A DNA stretch of 64,000 nt from an uncultured Selenomonas sp. (GTDB taxonomy: Bacteria > Bacillota > Negativicutes > Selenomonadales > Selenomonadaceae), in NCBI GenBank assembly GCA_934202005.1, contig CAKPXP010000004.1:66266-130265 (forward strand), written 5' to 3'. The translations under genes were made by a program, and so were the position numbers. Shown here in pieces: positions 43,179 through 51,553 of the stretch; position 1 is the first letter of the stretch; each line of letters starts with the position of its first letter. The notes under the pieces were generated by a model. The model did no database searches and had not been told where the DNA came from. It worked only from the letters and a program-made list of their open reading frames with translations.

Positions 43179-44789
43179 ATGGAACAAAGAGAGTATGACG
43201 ACCACAAGATTTTATTTGTAATGAATGAAACCGGTGACGAAGCGGAGCAGGCCCTCCGGTATCTGCGAGCGCTGCAGATACCGGAGGGATATGCAGCCGA
43301 GGTTGTCGCATGCGAGCCGGGGACATTGGTCGCGGCGAATTACAATGCGATCCAGCGGGCAAGCGATGCCAGGTACAAGGTGTATCTAGACGAGGGCGTG
43401 ACGATCCTTCAGCCGGATTTCCTCGCGCAGGCCCTCCGGGTGCTCGCCGCTCATCCGGACATCGGCCTCCTCGGCGTGATGGGCACCGACCAGCTTCTGA
43501 CGAACGGCGTCTTGTACCTTGCGCCGCATCGCTGGGGACAGATCCTCGTGGGGAATGGGAAACGCATCCCAGGGGAGGAGATCCCCGGAGCTTGCCGGGA
43601 CGCCAAGGTCGTCGGCGGCGGCGTCCTCGTCACGCAGCAGGATGTGCCCTGGCGGCAGGATCTTTTCCAGGGCACGATGTTCCTCAGCGCCTCCGCCTCC
43701 GTAGAATATCAGCGGCAGGGATTGCGTACCGCCGTGCTGCGTACCGAGGCGGATGGCGTCCTGCTGCGCCGTGAAGAGATGGAGATCGACAAGCGAGATC
43801 AGGAACAGTTTCTCGATGCGTATTCCTCGGAACTCTATCCGCTCGTATCGATTGTCCTGCCCACCTATCAGCGGCCGGAATATTTCCGGCTGGCCCTTGA
43901 GAGCGCGGTGCATCAGACGTACCGCAACCTCGATATCTTCATCACGGACAACAGTCACAACACGGAGACAAAGGAAGTCTACGAACGATATTTCGCGGAG
44001 GATCCGCGCATTACCTATGAGCATCATCCAGACTTTGGCGAGGCGGACAACTGGAATCGGGCCATCGACTATGAGAATCCCGAAGCACCCTATGTCAACT
44101 GGCTCATGGATGATGACATCTATATGCCGGAGAAGATTGCCAAGATGATGGATTTCTTCATCACCTATCCCGATGTCATGCTCGTGACATCGTATCGGCA
44201 GCGCATCGATGCCGATGGCAACGTCATGCCGGACACACCTATGAACAAGCCGCCCATCGATCACACGGCTCGCATCAAAGGGACGGATATGGGGCGACAG
44301 ATCCTGCTGATGATGAACAACTACGTGGGAGAGCCGACCACGGCGCTGGCTAAGAAATCCGGTATGCTCGAGGGACATCGGATCGGCTGGACGGGAAGAG
44401 AGGGGCGATATCTCATCTCGGATTTCCCGACCTGGCTGCGCCTGCTCTCGCAAGGGGATGTCATCTACATCTGCGAGCCGCTCAGCCAGTTCCGCCAGCA
44501 TCCTGGACAGGAGCAGCATAATATGTTTACCTTCATTGCTGGCAACATCTGCTGGGGACTCATGATGCGAAATGCCATAGAGCAGAACGTATTCCTCGTA
44601 ACGGAGGACGAGCGCAGGACGGCGCTCGTCAGATACCTCTACTGCCTGGGTAGCGGTCTGCGGCAGCTGTTGCCGCATCCCGTGTGGCAGGATGAGCGGC
44701 TGCTGGATCTGCTCACGGTATATCAGGGCACGATCGAGGCGCTGAAAAATGGATTCCAGTTCTCGTATGAGATTCATACGGAGGGATAA
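43179..44789 (+). CDS. StrF-like + GT2 glycosyltransferase
   Basis: 536 aa, ATG with GGGGCCAGGA upstream. Residues ~1-215: StrF-like domain ('HKILFVMNETGDEAEQALRY', 'RYKVYLDEGVTILQPDFLAQ', 'VVGGGVLVTQQDVPWR'). In the corresponding place of its relatives the text reads YLHQD; here it is YLDEG, so this N-domain may be altered. Residues ~220-480: GT2 domain ('VSIVLPTYQRPEYFRLALES', 'DIFITDNSHNTETKEVYERY' and a clear D-D-D at 'NWLMDDDIYMPEKI'), followed by a helical tail. A hairpin, GCCGCTG-acgctag-CAGCGGC, sits in the 66-nt gap upstream (43123-43143). The GT2 part is most likely the active one. Confidence 0.87.
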   Translation: MEQREYDDHKILFVMNETGDEAEQALRYLRALQIPEGYAAEVVACEPGTLVAANYNAIQRASDARYKVYLDEGVTILQPDFLAQALRVLAAHPDIGLLGVMGTDQLLTNGVLYLAPHRWGQILVGNGKRIPGEEIPGACRDAKVVGGGVLVTQQDVPWRQDLFQGTMFLSASASVEYQRQGLRTAVLRTEADGVLLRREEMEIDKRDQEQFLDAYSSELYPLVSIVLPTYQRPEYFRLALESAVHQTYRNLDIFITDNSHNTETKEVYERYFAEDPRITYEHHPDFGEADNWNRAIDYENPEAPYVNWLMDDDIYMPEKIAKMMDFFITYPDVMLVTSYRQRIDADGNVMPDTPMNKPPIDHTARIKGTDMGRQILLMMNNYVGEPTTALAKKSGMLEGHRIGWTGREGRYLISDFPTWLRLLSQGDVIYICEPLSQFRQHPGQEQHNMFTFIAGNICWGLMMRNAIEQNVFLVTEDERRTALVRYLYCLGSGLRQLLPHPVWQDERLLDLLTVYQGTIEALKNGFQFSYEIHTEG

Positions 44790-44881
44790 CGGATACAGAT
44801 AGAAGATGTAGGTATGGATGAGGTAAAGAAGATTTCAAAAGCTGAGGAATTTCATGATGTTTATCGAAGGAGATTGCTGAA

Positions 44882-46057
44882 ATGAAAAAATTTATTCATA
44901 CATTACAGAAGATATATGCGCATGACTTTTATCATGTTATTCAGGACTTGCAGAACAGCAAAAAAGAATGTTCGATGTTTATTCCTTGCTCCGAAGAGAT
45001 GGTTCAAAATCCAGAAATCCTTTCAAAATATTCTACGATGATATCACAGTTAGTCGTGAACTATCAGTTGAACTTGACAGAATGCATTTTCCTTGATGGA
45101 GTCAATGTATCGAATATAGCGATTAATGGCTTGAAAAAAACAATCCAGATGGTTCATTTGAGCGATATCAAGGATGGACATGATGACGGGAAGATTGTTT
45201 TTATCTGTTTTACGGGCGAAAGTCATAATGGGTTTTATAAATATTTCAAGGATCATGGTTTTACCCCGATTGTTATGATGACGGGGCATGATTCGAATCA
45301 CATCAAAAATCTGTATTTCAATCATCTCGATGACTTATATGAAGCATATTGCTGCCTTAATCCACATGACGGGTCACGAGAAGTTTTCTTGGCAAGTATC
45401 CTGGGGGATTGTTCTCATAAGTTAGACGATTATTTGTTCGCGAATTTCCCGCAATATCTGATGCCGGGATTCTTACCACAGGCAGGCGATATCCTGATCG
45501 ATGGAGGCGCTTTTGATGGCGGAACCGGAAAGATGTTCAAAGACATGGGGTGCGAGGTTTATTCGTTTGAGCTTGATAGGAAAAATTATGAAAATGCGCG
45601 TCGTGTGGCAGATGAAAATGGCTTTGTGTTAGAGAACATGGGCTTGGGGAAAAAGGAAGAAGAAGTTTCCTATGTGGTCAACAACGCTGGAAGCTGGATT
45701 GATGATAGAGGAAATGCAAGTTCGAAAATCATTGATATCGACACCTATGTAGCAAGGAAGCAGCTGCCGCAAGTGGATTTTATCAAATTTGACATTGAAG
45801 GCTCAGAGCTTGATGGTTTGCGCGGTGCGGAAAAGACGATTCGTGAATATAAACCGAAATTAGCGATCAGTATTTATCATAAACCAGAGGATATGTATAC
45901 CTTGATTCGATATATCAAGACTATCCGTCCGGATTATGAAATCGCATTCCGTCATCATAAATGCGATTTTAGTCCGAATATGAGCGAGATTGCCCGGCAA
46001 TATCGTTTGGGAAACAGTTTCCCAACTTGCTGGGAAAAAGTGATTTATGCACGGTGA
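44882..46057 (+). CDS. FkbM-family methyltransferase
   Basis: 391 aa, ATG with AAGGAG upstream. Residues ~195-370 form the FkbM domain: 'AGDILIDGGAFDGGTGKMFK' (SAM motif I, ~201), 'CEVYSFELDRKNYENARRV', 'SKIIDIDTYVARKQLPQVDF' and 'IKFDIEGSELDGLRGAEKTI' plus 'KPKLAISIYHKPEDMYTLI'. These enzymes O-methylate sugars. The ~190-residue N-terminal part is not recognised; its 'IVFICFTGESHNGFYKYFKD' section resembles a nucleotide-binding fold. Base composition is clearly more A/T-rich than all neighbours, with codons such as AAA, GAA and TTT dominating, which suggests later acquisition. It probably methylates a glycan residue. Confidence 0.88.
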   Translation: MKKFIHTLQKIYAHDFYHVIQDLQNSKKECSMFIPCSEEMVQNPEILSKYSTMISQLVVNYQLNLTECIFLDGVNVSNIAINGLKKTIQMVHLSDIKDGHDDGKIVFICFTGESHNGFYKYFKDHGFTPIVMMTGHDSNHIKNLYFNHLDDLYEAYCCLNPHDGSREVFLASILGDCSHKLDDYLFANFPQYLMPGFLPQAGDILIDGGAFDGGTGKMFKDMGCEVYSFELDRKNYENARRVADENGFVLENMGLGKKEEEVSYVVNNAGSWIDDRGNASSKIIDIDTYVARKQLPQVDFIKFDIEGSELDGLRGAEKTIREYKPKLAISIYHKPEDMYTLIRYIKTIRPDYEIAFRHHKCDFSPNMSEIARQYRLGNSFPTCWEKVIYAR

Positions 46058-46063
46058 GATGCG

Positions 46064-46840
46064 ATGGATGCGGAGAAGATCGGCAAGGGCATTCATTTCC
46101 TGCGCAAGCGGTACGGCTTCACTCAGCGGCATCTCGCGGAGCTGTTGAATATCAGCGACAAGGCTGTCTCAAAGTGGGAGCGTGGGCTTTCTGTGCCGGA
46201 TGTGTCCCTGCTTTCCCTTTTGGCGCAGATTTTCGATACGGACATCGAGAGCCTGCTCGAGGGGAATCTGGCGAATTTCCACCAGGAGTGGCAGGGGGAG
46301 CTCGTATTAGTGTATCCAGCGCAGATCCATGCGGATTCGTTGATTTACGATCGGCCGGCCATCTGCTACCAGCTTTCCTATTTCATGCTTGCGGGGATCG
46401 TGCGGACCCAGGTCTGTGGCGAGGAGGGGGAGCTCTCGCGTGTGCAGCGCTTGCTCGGGCGGGGCGAGCGGCTCGGTTTGGCGCTCTCCTATGGGAGGCC
46501 TGACGAACGTCAGGATGTCTGCCGGACGATGCGTGTTTCGGGACTGCCGTTCCTGTATGGGAAAGACCTGACGAAGACGATGCGCCGCATCCTCTATGGC
46601 AGCGCGGAGCAAGTCCGGCTCACGGATGATCAAAAGCGAGGTCTGGGCGTTTCCTTTGTGCGGCGTCCCGCGGATACGTGGCAGGATGTGCCGCTCGAGC
46701 GCGGCATCATCGCGTTCCGTATCGAGAGTCATGAGGCGTTGCTGGCGGCATCTGGTGTCGCTGCAGCCGTCTCCAGGATGATGGGAGAACGTATCGCGGA
46801 TCTGCACGAGATCGCCATCGCGCGGAATCTCATAGGATAG
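46064..46840 (+). CDS. XRE-type HTH regulator fused to an RmlA-like nucleotidyltransferase-like domain
   Basis: 258 aa, ATG 6 nt after the previous stop. Residues ~8-62 are a Xre/Cro HTH ('IHFLRKRYGFTQRHLAELLN', 'ISDKAVSKWERGLSVPDVSL'). Residues ~80-190 track RmlA (glucose-1-phosphate thymidylyltransferase): 'YDRPAICYQLSYFMLAGI', then 'LSRVQRLLGRGERLGLALSY', then 'YGKDLTKTMRRIL', which parallel RmlA's YDKPMIYYPLS..MLAGI, F..LLGDG..WGL.L.Y and YGHDL. The catalytic GxGTRL loop is missing ('LVLVYPAQIHADSL' stands there), so it should not make dTDP-glucose. It may sense nucleotide sugars to tune the glycan operon; this is inference. The C-terminal ~50 residues are unassigned. Confidence 0.75.
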   Translation: MDAEKIGKGIHFLRKRYGFTQRHLAELLNISDKAVSKWERGLSVPDVSLLSLLAQIFDTDIESLLEGNLANFHQEWQGELVLVYPAQIHADSLIYDRPAICYQLSYFMLAGIVRTQVCGEEGELSRVQRLLGRGERLGLALSYGRPDERQDVCRTMRVSGLPFLYGKDLTKTMRRILYGSAEQVRLTDDQKRGLGVSFVRRPADTWQDVPLERGIIAFRIESHEALLAASGVAAAVSRMMGERIADLHEIAIARNLIG

Positions 46841-46844
46841 GGCC

Positions 46845-46985
46845 GGGGTACCGCTCCCTAGAGGCGACGTACATTTACAGCCCGAAAAGCATTGTCGAGG
46901 CGATGCTCGCGCATTGTTCTGATGCCGATTAGAACAGCACCGAGATCTATGAGGCGCTCAAGGTCGATATCGACCTCAACGAGGC
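46845..46985 (+). pseudogene. Decayed fragment of the AAA-ATPase/PD-(D/E)XK gene
   Basis: GGTACCGC, ACATTTACAG, GTCGAGGC, ATGCTCGCGCAT, GAACAGCACCGAGA and ATATCGACCTCAACGAGG appear in the same order as in the intact copies (49226-49366 and 62963-63103), corresponding to 'YRFPEEAHIYSPKS..'. An in-frame TAG and several substitutions break it. It is a third remnant of the family, 1.5 kb before the intact copy at 48464, and no start or conserved ends remain. Confidence 0.8.
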
Positions 46986-47065
46986 TGTCTTTTTATCGCA
47001 CGGTGTCGGCAAATACCAGGGGGCAGTCGGAAGAGGATGCGGTCATAGCAGGGGAGGAAGCGAAC

Positions 47066-48262
47066 TTGGAGGATATGATACGCCAGAGGTATCAGTCTGC
47101 TTGCTGCCAATACGATATTTTCGGTATGGCGGAAGCTGTCAGAGCCTGCATGCCTGAGCTGATGGCAGCATCACCTGTTGATGTGTGCCAGGTGATGTGG
47201 GGCGGGTACTATGCCTTGGCCTGTGCCGGAGAGATCGAGTTGCTGCGAGGCAGGCCCGGCAATGCGGCAGCTTACTTTATCGATTGGCTGCGCCTCGCAC
47301 GGCGTCATGACGATGTGGTGTTCAGCGAGATCTATAAATACCTTGGTGTCACCGGAGCGTGTTTGGGAGAGTTTCGTTGGGCGAAAGATCTGTTTCAAAA
47401 GGTGAGTTCTCAGCTCCCAGGCGACGATGAAATCATAGTCTATGAGCGCATGATCGAGGAGGCAGAGCTTCTTGGAAAGAGGACGGTCGAGACTCTGCCG
47501 CGGCATCCGGTCAGGCTGCCGCATGGTGATGGTTGGCGGGATGTGCCGATATTCATCAACTCTCGCGATCGCCTGAACTGTCTGCGGCAGTTACTGTCAT
47601 GGCTCCTACGGGCAGGATACAGGAATATCCATATCCTAGACAACGCATCGACGTATGCGCCATTGCTAGACTATTATAAAAGCATTGCAAAAATACAGGG
47701 GATCCATGTGGTTTATCTTCCCAATCTGGGTTATCAGGCACTCTGGCAATCCGGGGTTCTCGATCAGTTGTCGATTGAGACAGTCTACGTTTATACGGAC
47801 TCCGATGTCGTGCCGCGCACGGAATGTCCGCTAGATATCGTGCGGCGCTTGTTCCTCTTGTTGCGGCGGTATCCCTTCGCTGACAAAGCTGGCCCAGGCA
47901 TCATCTTTGATGATGTCACATTCTGGGACAGAGAACGGGTCAAGATGATCCATCCGAGATTTTATCAGGTTCCCGTGGGGGGAAATGTGTATTTTGCGCC
48001 AGTTGACACGACGTTTGCCTTGTATCGTCCGGTACGCTCCTATCGGATATTTTCATCGCTACGTACGACTGGCGATATGATGATCCGGCATTTGCCCTGG
48101 TATCTCGATAGGGATCATCTCCCCGAGGATGAGCGCTACTATATCGAGCATGCAGATTCCTCGTCTACACTGGCAGCGTCGTATGCGAAAGGAAGCGATG
48201 CGCGCGGCACTCCTGAGATGCCGCTGACATCTCGCGCTGACGCGCCGCCTGAGGGAAAGTAG
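47066..48262 (+). CDS. Glycosyltransferase-like protein with TPR-like N-terminus
   Basis: 398 aa from TTG 47066, 8 nt after GGGGAGG; the frame can be read further upstream only through the decayed ATPase fragment. Residues ~1-150 are helical ('YDIFGMAEAVRACMPELMAA', 'GNAAAYFIDWLRLARRHDDV'). Residues ~155-375 have a GT2/GT-A look: 'VPIFINSRDRLNCLRQLLSW', 'YRNIHILDNASTYAPLLDYY' and D-S-D at 'VYVYTDSDVVPRTECPLDI', then 'VGGNVYFAPVDTTFALYRPV'. The last ~20 residues (KGSDARGTPEMPLTSRADAP) are encoded by a repeat like the one at ~21318-21380, so the original C-terminus has been replaced. It ends 1 nt before the repeat at 48264. Confidence 0.78.
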   Translation: MEDMIRQRYQSACCQYDIFGMAEAVRACMPELMAASPVDVCQVMWGGYYALACAGEIELLRGRPGNAAAYFIDWLRLARRHDDVVFSEIYKYLGVTGACLGEFRWAKDLFQKVSSQLPGDDEIIVYERMIEEAELLGKRTVETLPRHPVRLPHGDGWRDVPIFINSRDRLNCLRQLLSWLLRAGYRNIHILDNASTYAPLLDYYKSIAKIQGIHVVYLPNLGYQALWQSGVLDQLSIETVYVYTDSDVVPRTECPLDIVRRLFLLLRRYPFADKAGPGIIFDDVTFWDRERVKMIHPRFYQVPVGGNVYFAPVDTTFALYRPVRSYRIFSSLRTTGDMMIRHLPWYLDRDHLPEDERYYIEHADSSSTLAASYAKGSDARGTPEMPLTSRADAPPEGK

Positions 48263-48263
48263 T

Positions 48264-48445
48264 TAGGAACCGCTGATTCATTCGGCACTCCACCTTTGCG
48301 CGTCTGCACTGTCCTTTCGTCATCGACAAATCCTCAGCACAAAACGGGATGGAGCGTTTTGCCGCTACGCTTTCGGTTTGTCTCCTAGAGAGATACAGCG
48401 CATCTACGCAAATTCAGGGCACCTCATTTAATCAGTGCTTCCCTA
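48264..48445. repeat. MITE-like element, copy 2 (182 bp), inverted relative to copy 1
   Basis: TAGGAACCGCTGATTCATTC at the left; at the right, read on the other strand, TAGGGAAGCACTGATTAAAT. Read on the minus strand it matches 33503-33666 at about 75-80%, including AATTTGCGTAGATGCGCTGT and GAGGATTTGT. The inner hairpin has a different sequence from copy 1 (CAAAACG-N8-CGTTTTG) but the same place. It starts 2 nt after the stop of the preceding gene. Confidence 0.75.
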
Positions 48446-48463
48446 GAGATAGGAGATGACAGT

Positions 48464-50086
48464 ATGGGCATTTATCTGAATCCAGGAGCGGACTTATTCC
48501 TCGAGGCCAAGAGGGATGAGATCTATGTGGACAAGTCGGCACTGATCGAAGAGCTCAACAAGGTCTACGGAAAATCACGGAAATATGTCTGCGTGAGCCG
48601 CCCGCGGCGGTTCGGCAAGACGATGGCGGCGAATATGGTCTGCGCTTACTATGACCGCACAGTGGTGGACGAGGTGTTCGACAGGCTCGCGATTGCGCAG
48701 GCGGAAGATTTTTCGCGCTATCGCGGAGCATGCGATGTGCTGCGTATCAATATGCAGGAGTTCCTGAGCCGGGCGCAGGACATGGCAGGCCTGCTTTCGC
48801 GCCTGCGGCGGATCGTGCTGCGCGATTTGCTGCGTGCCTATCCCGATGTCGATTATTTTGACCGGGAAGATCTCGTGGAGTGCATGCAGGATGTCTATCA
48901 AGAGACGCAGCGGCCTTTCGTCATCGTCATCGACGAGTGGGACTGCATCTTCCGCGAGTATCCGCATGACACGGCGGCGCAGCGGAAATATCTCGATTTC
49001 CTGCGCGACTGGCTGAAGGACAAGGCGTATATCGGCCTCGCATACATGACGGGCATCCTGCCCATCAAGAAATACGGCACGCACTCGGCGCTCAATATGT
49101 TCACGGAATATTCGATGGAGAACCCGCGCGGACTTGCCCCGTTCGTAGGTTTTACCGAGGATGAGGTGAAAGGACTCTGCGAGAAGTATGGCATGGATTT
49201 TGCCGAGTGCCGCGCCTGGTACGATGGGTACCGCTTCCCCGAGGAGGCGCACATTTACAGTCCGAAAAGCGTCGTCGAGGCAATGCTCGCGCATCGTTTT
49301 GATGCCTATTGGAACAGCACCGAGACGTATGAGGCACTCAAGGTCTATATCGACCTCAACGAGGATGGCCTGCGCGATGCCATCGTGCGCATGATGGCCG
49401 GGGCGTCCATTCCTATCGATACGACGACCTTTCAGAATGACATGACGACCTTCACCTCAGCGGACGATGTCATGACGCTCCTCGTGCATCTCGGGTATCT
49501 CGGCTATGATATCGACCGCGGCGAGGTGTTCATCCCGAACAATGAAGTGCGCCGGGAATATGTGACGGCGACAAAGCACGGCGAGGAATGGAGCATCATC
49601 AGCCATACGCTCCGGGCCTCGGACGACCTGCTCGCGGCAGTCTTCGAGAAAGACGCCGCCGCCGTGGCCGCGGGGGTGGAAAAGGCGCATCTCGAGACGA
49701 GCCAGATCCAGTACAACGACGAGAACGCGCTCTCCTATACGCTCTCCCTCGCCTTTTACAGCGCGCGGCGGTTCTACAACATCGTGCGCGAGCTGCCGAC
49801 GGGAAAAGGCTTTGCTGACCTCGCGTTCCTGCCGCGCCCGCAGCACGCGGAGAAACCCGCGCTCGTCATCGAGCTCAAGTGGGACCGGGCGGCACAGACG
49901 GCCATCCGGCAGATCAAGGAAAAGAACTACGCCGGGGCCCTCGCGGGCTACGCTGGCGAGGTGCTGCTCGTGGGTGTGAGCTATGACAAGAAGACGCGGC
50001 AGCATGAGGCGGTCATCGAATCTGCGGAGTTCGCCGCACGGCGCCAGGACTCATCGTACATCGGGGCGTGCGCGGGGCATGTGTGA
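48464..50086 (+). CDS. AAA-ATPase-like/PD-(D/E)XK nuclease-like protein, copy 1
   Basis: 540 aa, ATG with TAGGAGATGA upstream. The AAA-ATPase_like N-part (~1-230) has Walker A as 'SRPRRFGKTMAANM' (~45) and Walker B as 'FVIVIDEWDCIF' (~152). The PDDEXK_9 C-part (~420-520) has 'GFADLAFLPRP' (D) and 'PALVIELKWDRA' (E-x-K). The family is widespread in gut and oral anaerobes, multicopy and of unknown role, perhaps a selfish or defence-related element. It is nearly identical to copy 2 at 62199 over a 650-nt block. The end differs: after 'HEAVIE' it runs on into a 22-residue tail (SAEFAARRQDSSYIGACAGH..), where copy 2 stops within 4 residues. Confidence 0.88.
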   Translation: MGIYLNPGADLFLEAKRDEIYVDKSALIEELNKVYGKSRKYVCVSRPRRFGKTMAANMVCAYYDRTVVDEVFDRLAIAQAEDFSRYRGACDVLRINMQEFLSRAQDMAGLLSRLRRIVLRDLLRAYPDVDYFDREDLVECMQDVYQETQRPFVIVIDEWDCIFREYPHDTAAQRKYLDFLRDWLKDKAYIGLAYMTGILPIKKYGTHSALNMFTEYSMENPRGLAPFVGFTEDEVKGLCEKYGMDFAECRAWYDGYRFPEEAHIYSPKSVVEAMLAHRFDAYWNSTETYEALKVYIDLNEDGLRDAIVRMMAGASIPIDTTTFQNDMTTFTSADDVMTLLVHLGYLGYDIDRGEVFIPNNEVRREYVTATKHGEEWSIISHTLRASDDLLAAVFEKDAAAVAAGVEKAHLETSQIQYNDENALSYTLSLAFYSARRFYNIVRELPTGKGFADLAFLPRPQHAEKPALVIELKWDRAAQTAIRQIKEKNYAGALAGYAGEVLLVGVSYDKKTRQHEAVIESAEFAARRQDSSYIGACAGHV

Positions 50087-50166
50087 ATTTTACTTTGCGG
50101 CACGGCGGGGCTCTCGCATAGAGCGTGAGAGCGCCATCGTGCGGCGGTTGTTCATAGGATAGAAAC

Positions 50167-50211
50167 AGGGACTGAAGAGGATGCAGAAGCATGTTCTCAG
50201 TCCCCGTTTTA
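50167..50211 (+). terminator. Terminator after AAA-ATPase copy 1; gap before the operon
   Basis: GGGACTGA / TCAGTCCC (8 bp, ~20-nt loop) followed by CGTTTTATTT. The rest of the 334-nt gap (50087-50420) shows no gene. It is A/T-richer near 50275-50400 and must carry the promoter of the 13-gene operon, but I see no clear -35/-10 pair. Confidence 0.6.
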
Positions 50212-50420
50212 TTTGCTCTGATCCATCCGAGCATTCTTGTTCCCTGATAGCATGGTATGGGACTCTACGGTGAGTTTACATAAAAATCATCATGGATATC
50301 GAAATCTCTGCATCCCTGCACCTCGCCCGTCGCGCAGAAGTAAACCGCAGGGCGGTTATGTGGGAACAGGAAAAGACGATAATAAAGATAGAGAATCGCA
50401 GAGGATGAGGGAGGATGTTT

Positions 50421-51113
50421 ATGAAGCGCGTTCTTGGTATCTATGGGGCGGGCGGCCTTGGCAGGTGCATCAATGAGCGTCTGCCGGAGGCGGAGCCGAG
50501 GTTCGCTGAGGTGGTATTCATTGACGATACGGTTCCTGAGGATGTTTTCAGGAATCGGCGGAGGATGCCCTTTGCGTTGTTCTGCGAACGATATGCGCCG
50601 ACGGAGGCAGATGTCATCATTGCGCAGGGGGAACCGGCGCTGCGAGAAGCCCTTTATTGCCGCGTGAAGAAAGCAGGATATGCGCTTGCGACGATTTTGT
50701 CGAAGGGCGTTTTCGTCAGTCCCTATGCCGAGGTGGGGGAGGGGGTCTTTGCTTTCCCCGGCGCTGTTGTGGAAGACAATGCGGTGGTCGAGGATGATGT
50801 CTGTATTGCCGATCATGCGGTGGTCGCGCATGATGTCCACATCGGCAAGCATGTCTGCGTGGAGGCACAGTCCGTGATCCCCGGGCATGTGGTTGTCGGA
50901 GAAGGGGCGTTCATCGGTATCGGGGCGCTGCTCCGCGATCGTGTGCGCGTCGGGGCGCATGCCGTGGTCGCCATGGGCGCCGTGGTCATGCGGGATGTGC
51001 CTGAGGCGGTCGAGGTGATGGGGAATCCCGCGCGCGCCTGCCGCAGGCTCGATACATCGCAGCGTGTTTTTGCTGAGTATTATCATGGAACGGAACGTGG
51101 AACAGAGTCATGA
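50421..51113 (+). CDS. NeuD/PglD-like sugar O/N-acyltransferase
   Basis: 230 aa from ATG 50421, 6 nt after GGGAGG; an ATG at 50415 abuts that site. N-terminal Rossmann-like PglD_N domain ('VLGIYGAGGLGRCINERLPE', 'VVFIDDTVPEDVF', 'DVIIAQGEPALREAL'), then a left-handed beta-helix of hexapeptide repeats ('VFVSPYAEVGEGVFAFPGAV', 'CIADHAVVAHDVHIGKHVCV', 'IGIGALLRDRVRVGAHAVVA') and the usual 'MGNPARACRR' end. Such enzymes transfer acetyl or longer acyl groups to amino- or hydroxy-sugars. First gene of a 13-gene run in which most neighbours overlap. The acyl donor might be the operon's own acyl carrier protein (inference). Confidence 0.85.
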   Translation: MKRVLGIYGAGGLGRCINERLPEAEPRFAEVVFIDDTVPEDVFRNRRRMPFALFCERYAPTEADVIIAQGEPALREALYCRVKKAGYALATILSKGVFVSPYAEVGEGVFAFPGAVVEDNAVVEDDVCIADHAVVAHDVHIGKHVCVEAQSVIPGHVVVGEGAFIGIGALLRDRVRVGAHAVVAMGAVVMRDVPEAVEVMGNPARACRRLDTSQRVFAEYYHGTERGTES

Positions 51114-51553
51114 TGAGATTAGAACGGAATGATTTTCCTGCCTATTTCCGGCAGACGCTGGATTATGTCTTTCTCGACGTGGTCGAGGTCGAGCCGGGGA
51201 AGCGCGCGGATGGATATTTGAAGCTTGTGCCGGAGGCTTGGTATTTCCCGATGCATTTCCCGGGGAATCCGGTCCTGCCTGGTGTTTTCCAGATGGAGTG
51301 CCTCCAGCAGACGGGCGGGCTGATCCTCAATACGATGGAGGGACGCAGGGAGGAGCGCCTTTACTTTTGCGCGTGCCAGGATGTCAGGATTCACCGGAAG
51401 GCGGTTCCCGGCGACTGCTTGCACGCGGTGGTTTCTTTGCTGCGGTTCCGGCGGGGAATTGCGAAGTTTCAAGGAACGTTGTATGTGAATGATGCCGTTT
51501 CCTGTCAGATGCAGTTCGCGTTGGCGGATCCGGATGAGGTGAGCGTATTATGA
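51110..51553 (+). CDS. FabZ-like 3-hydroxyacyl-ACP dehydratase
   Basis: 147 aa, 4-nt overlap with the previous gene. Hotdog-fold dehydratase: 'YVFLDVVEVEPGKRADGYLK', the active-site block 'MHFPGNPVLPGVFQMECLQQ' with catalytic His (~49) and Glu (~60), and 'YFCACQDVRIHRKAVPGDCL'. FabZ removes water from 3-hydroxyacyl-ACP in fatty-acid elongation. Some FabZ positions vary (QMECLQQ for the usual IEALAQ), so the substrate is likely specialised. It is one of three fatty-acid-like enzymes here with the SDR and ACP, without an adjacent ketosynthase. Confidence 0.88.
   Translation: MMRLERNDFPAYFRQTLDYVFLDVVEVEPGKRADGYLKLVPEAWYFPMHFPGNPVLPGVFQMECLQQTGGLILNTMEGRREERLYFCACQDVRIHRKAVPGDCLHAVVSLLRFRRGIAKFQGTLYVNDAVSCQMQFALADPDEVSVL

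Noticed and set aside
46892..47065. N-terminal extension of the 47066 gene
   Set aside because: This stretch is the decayed AAA-ATPase fragment read in another frame; a proper ribosome-binding site lies before TTG 47066.
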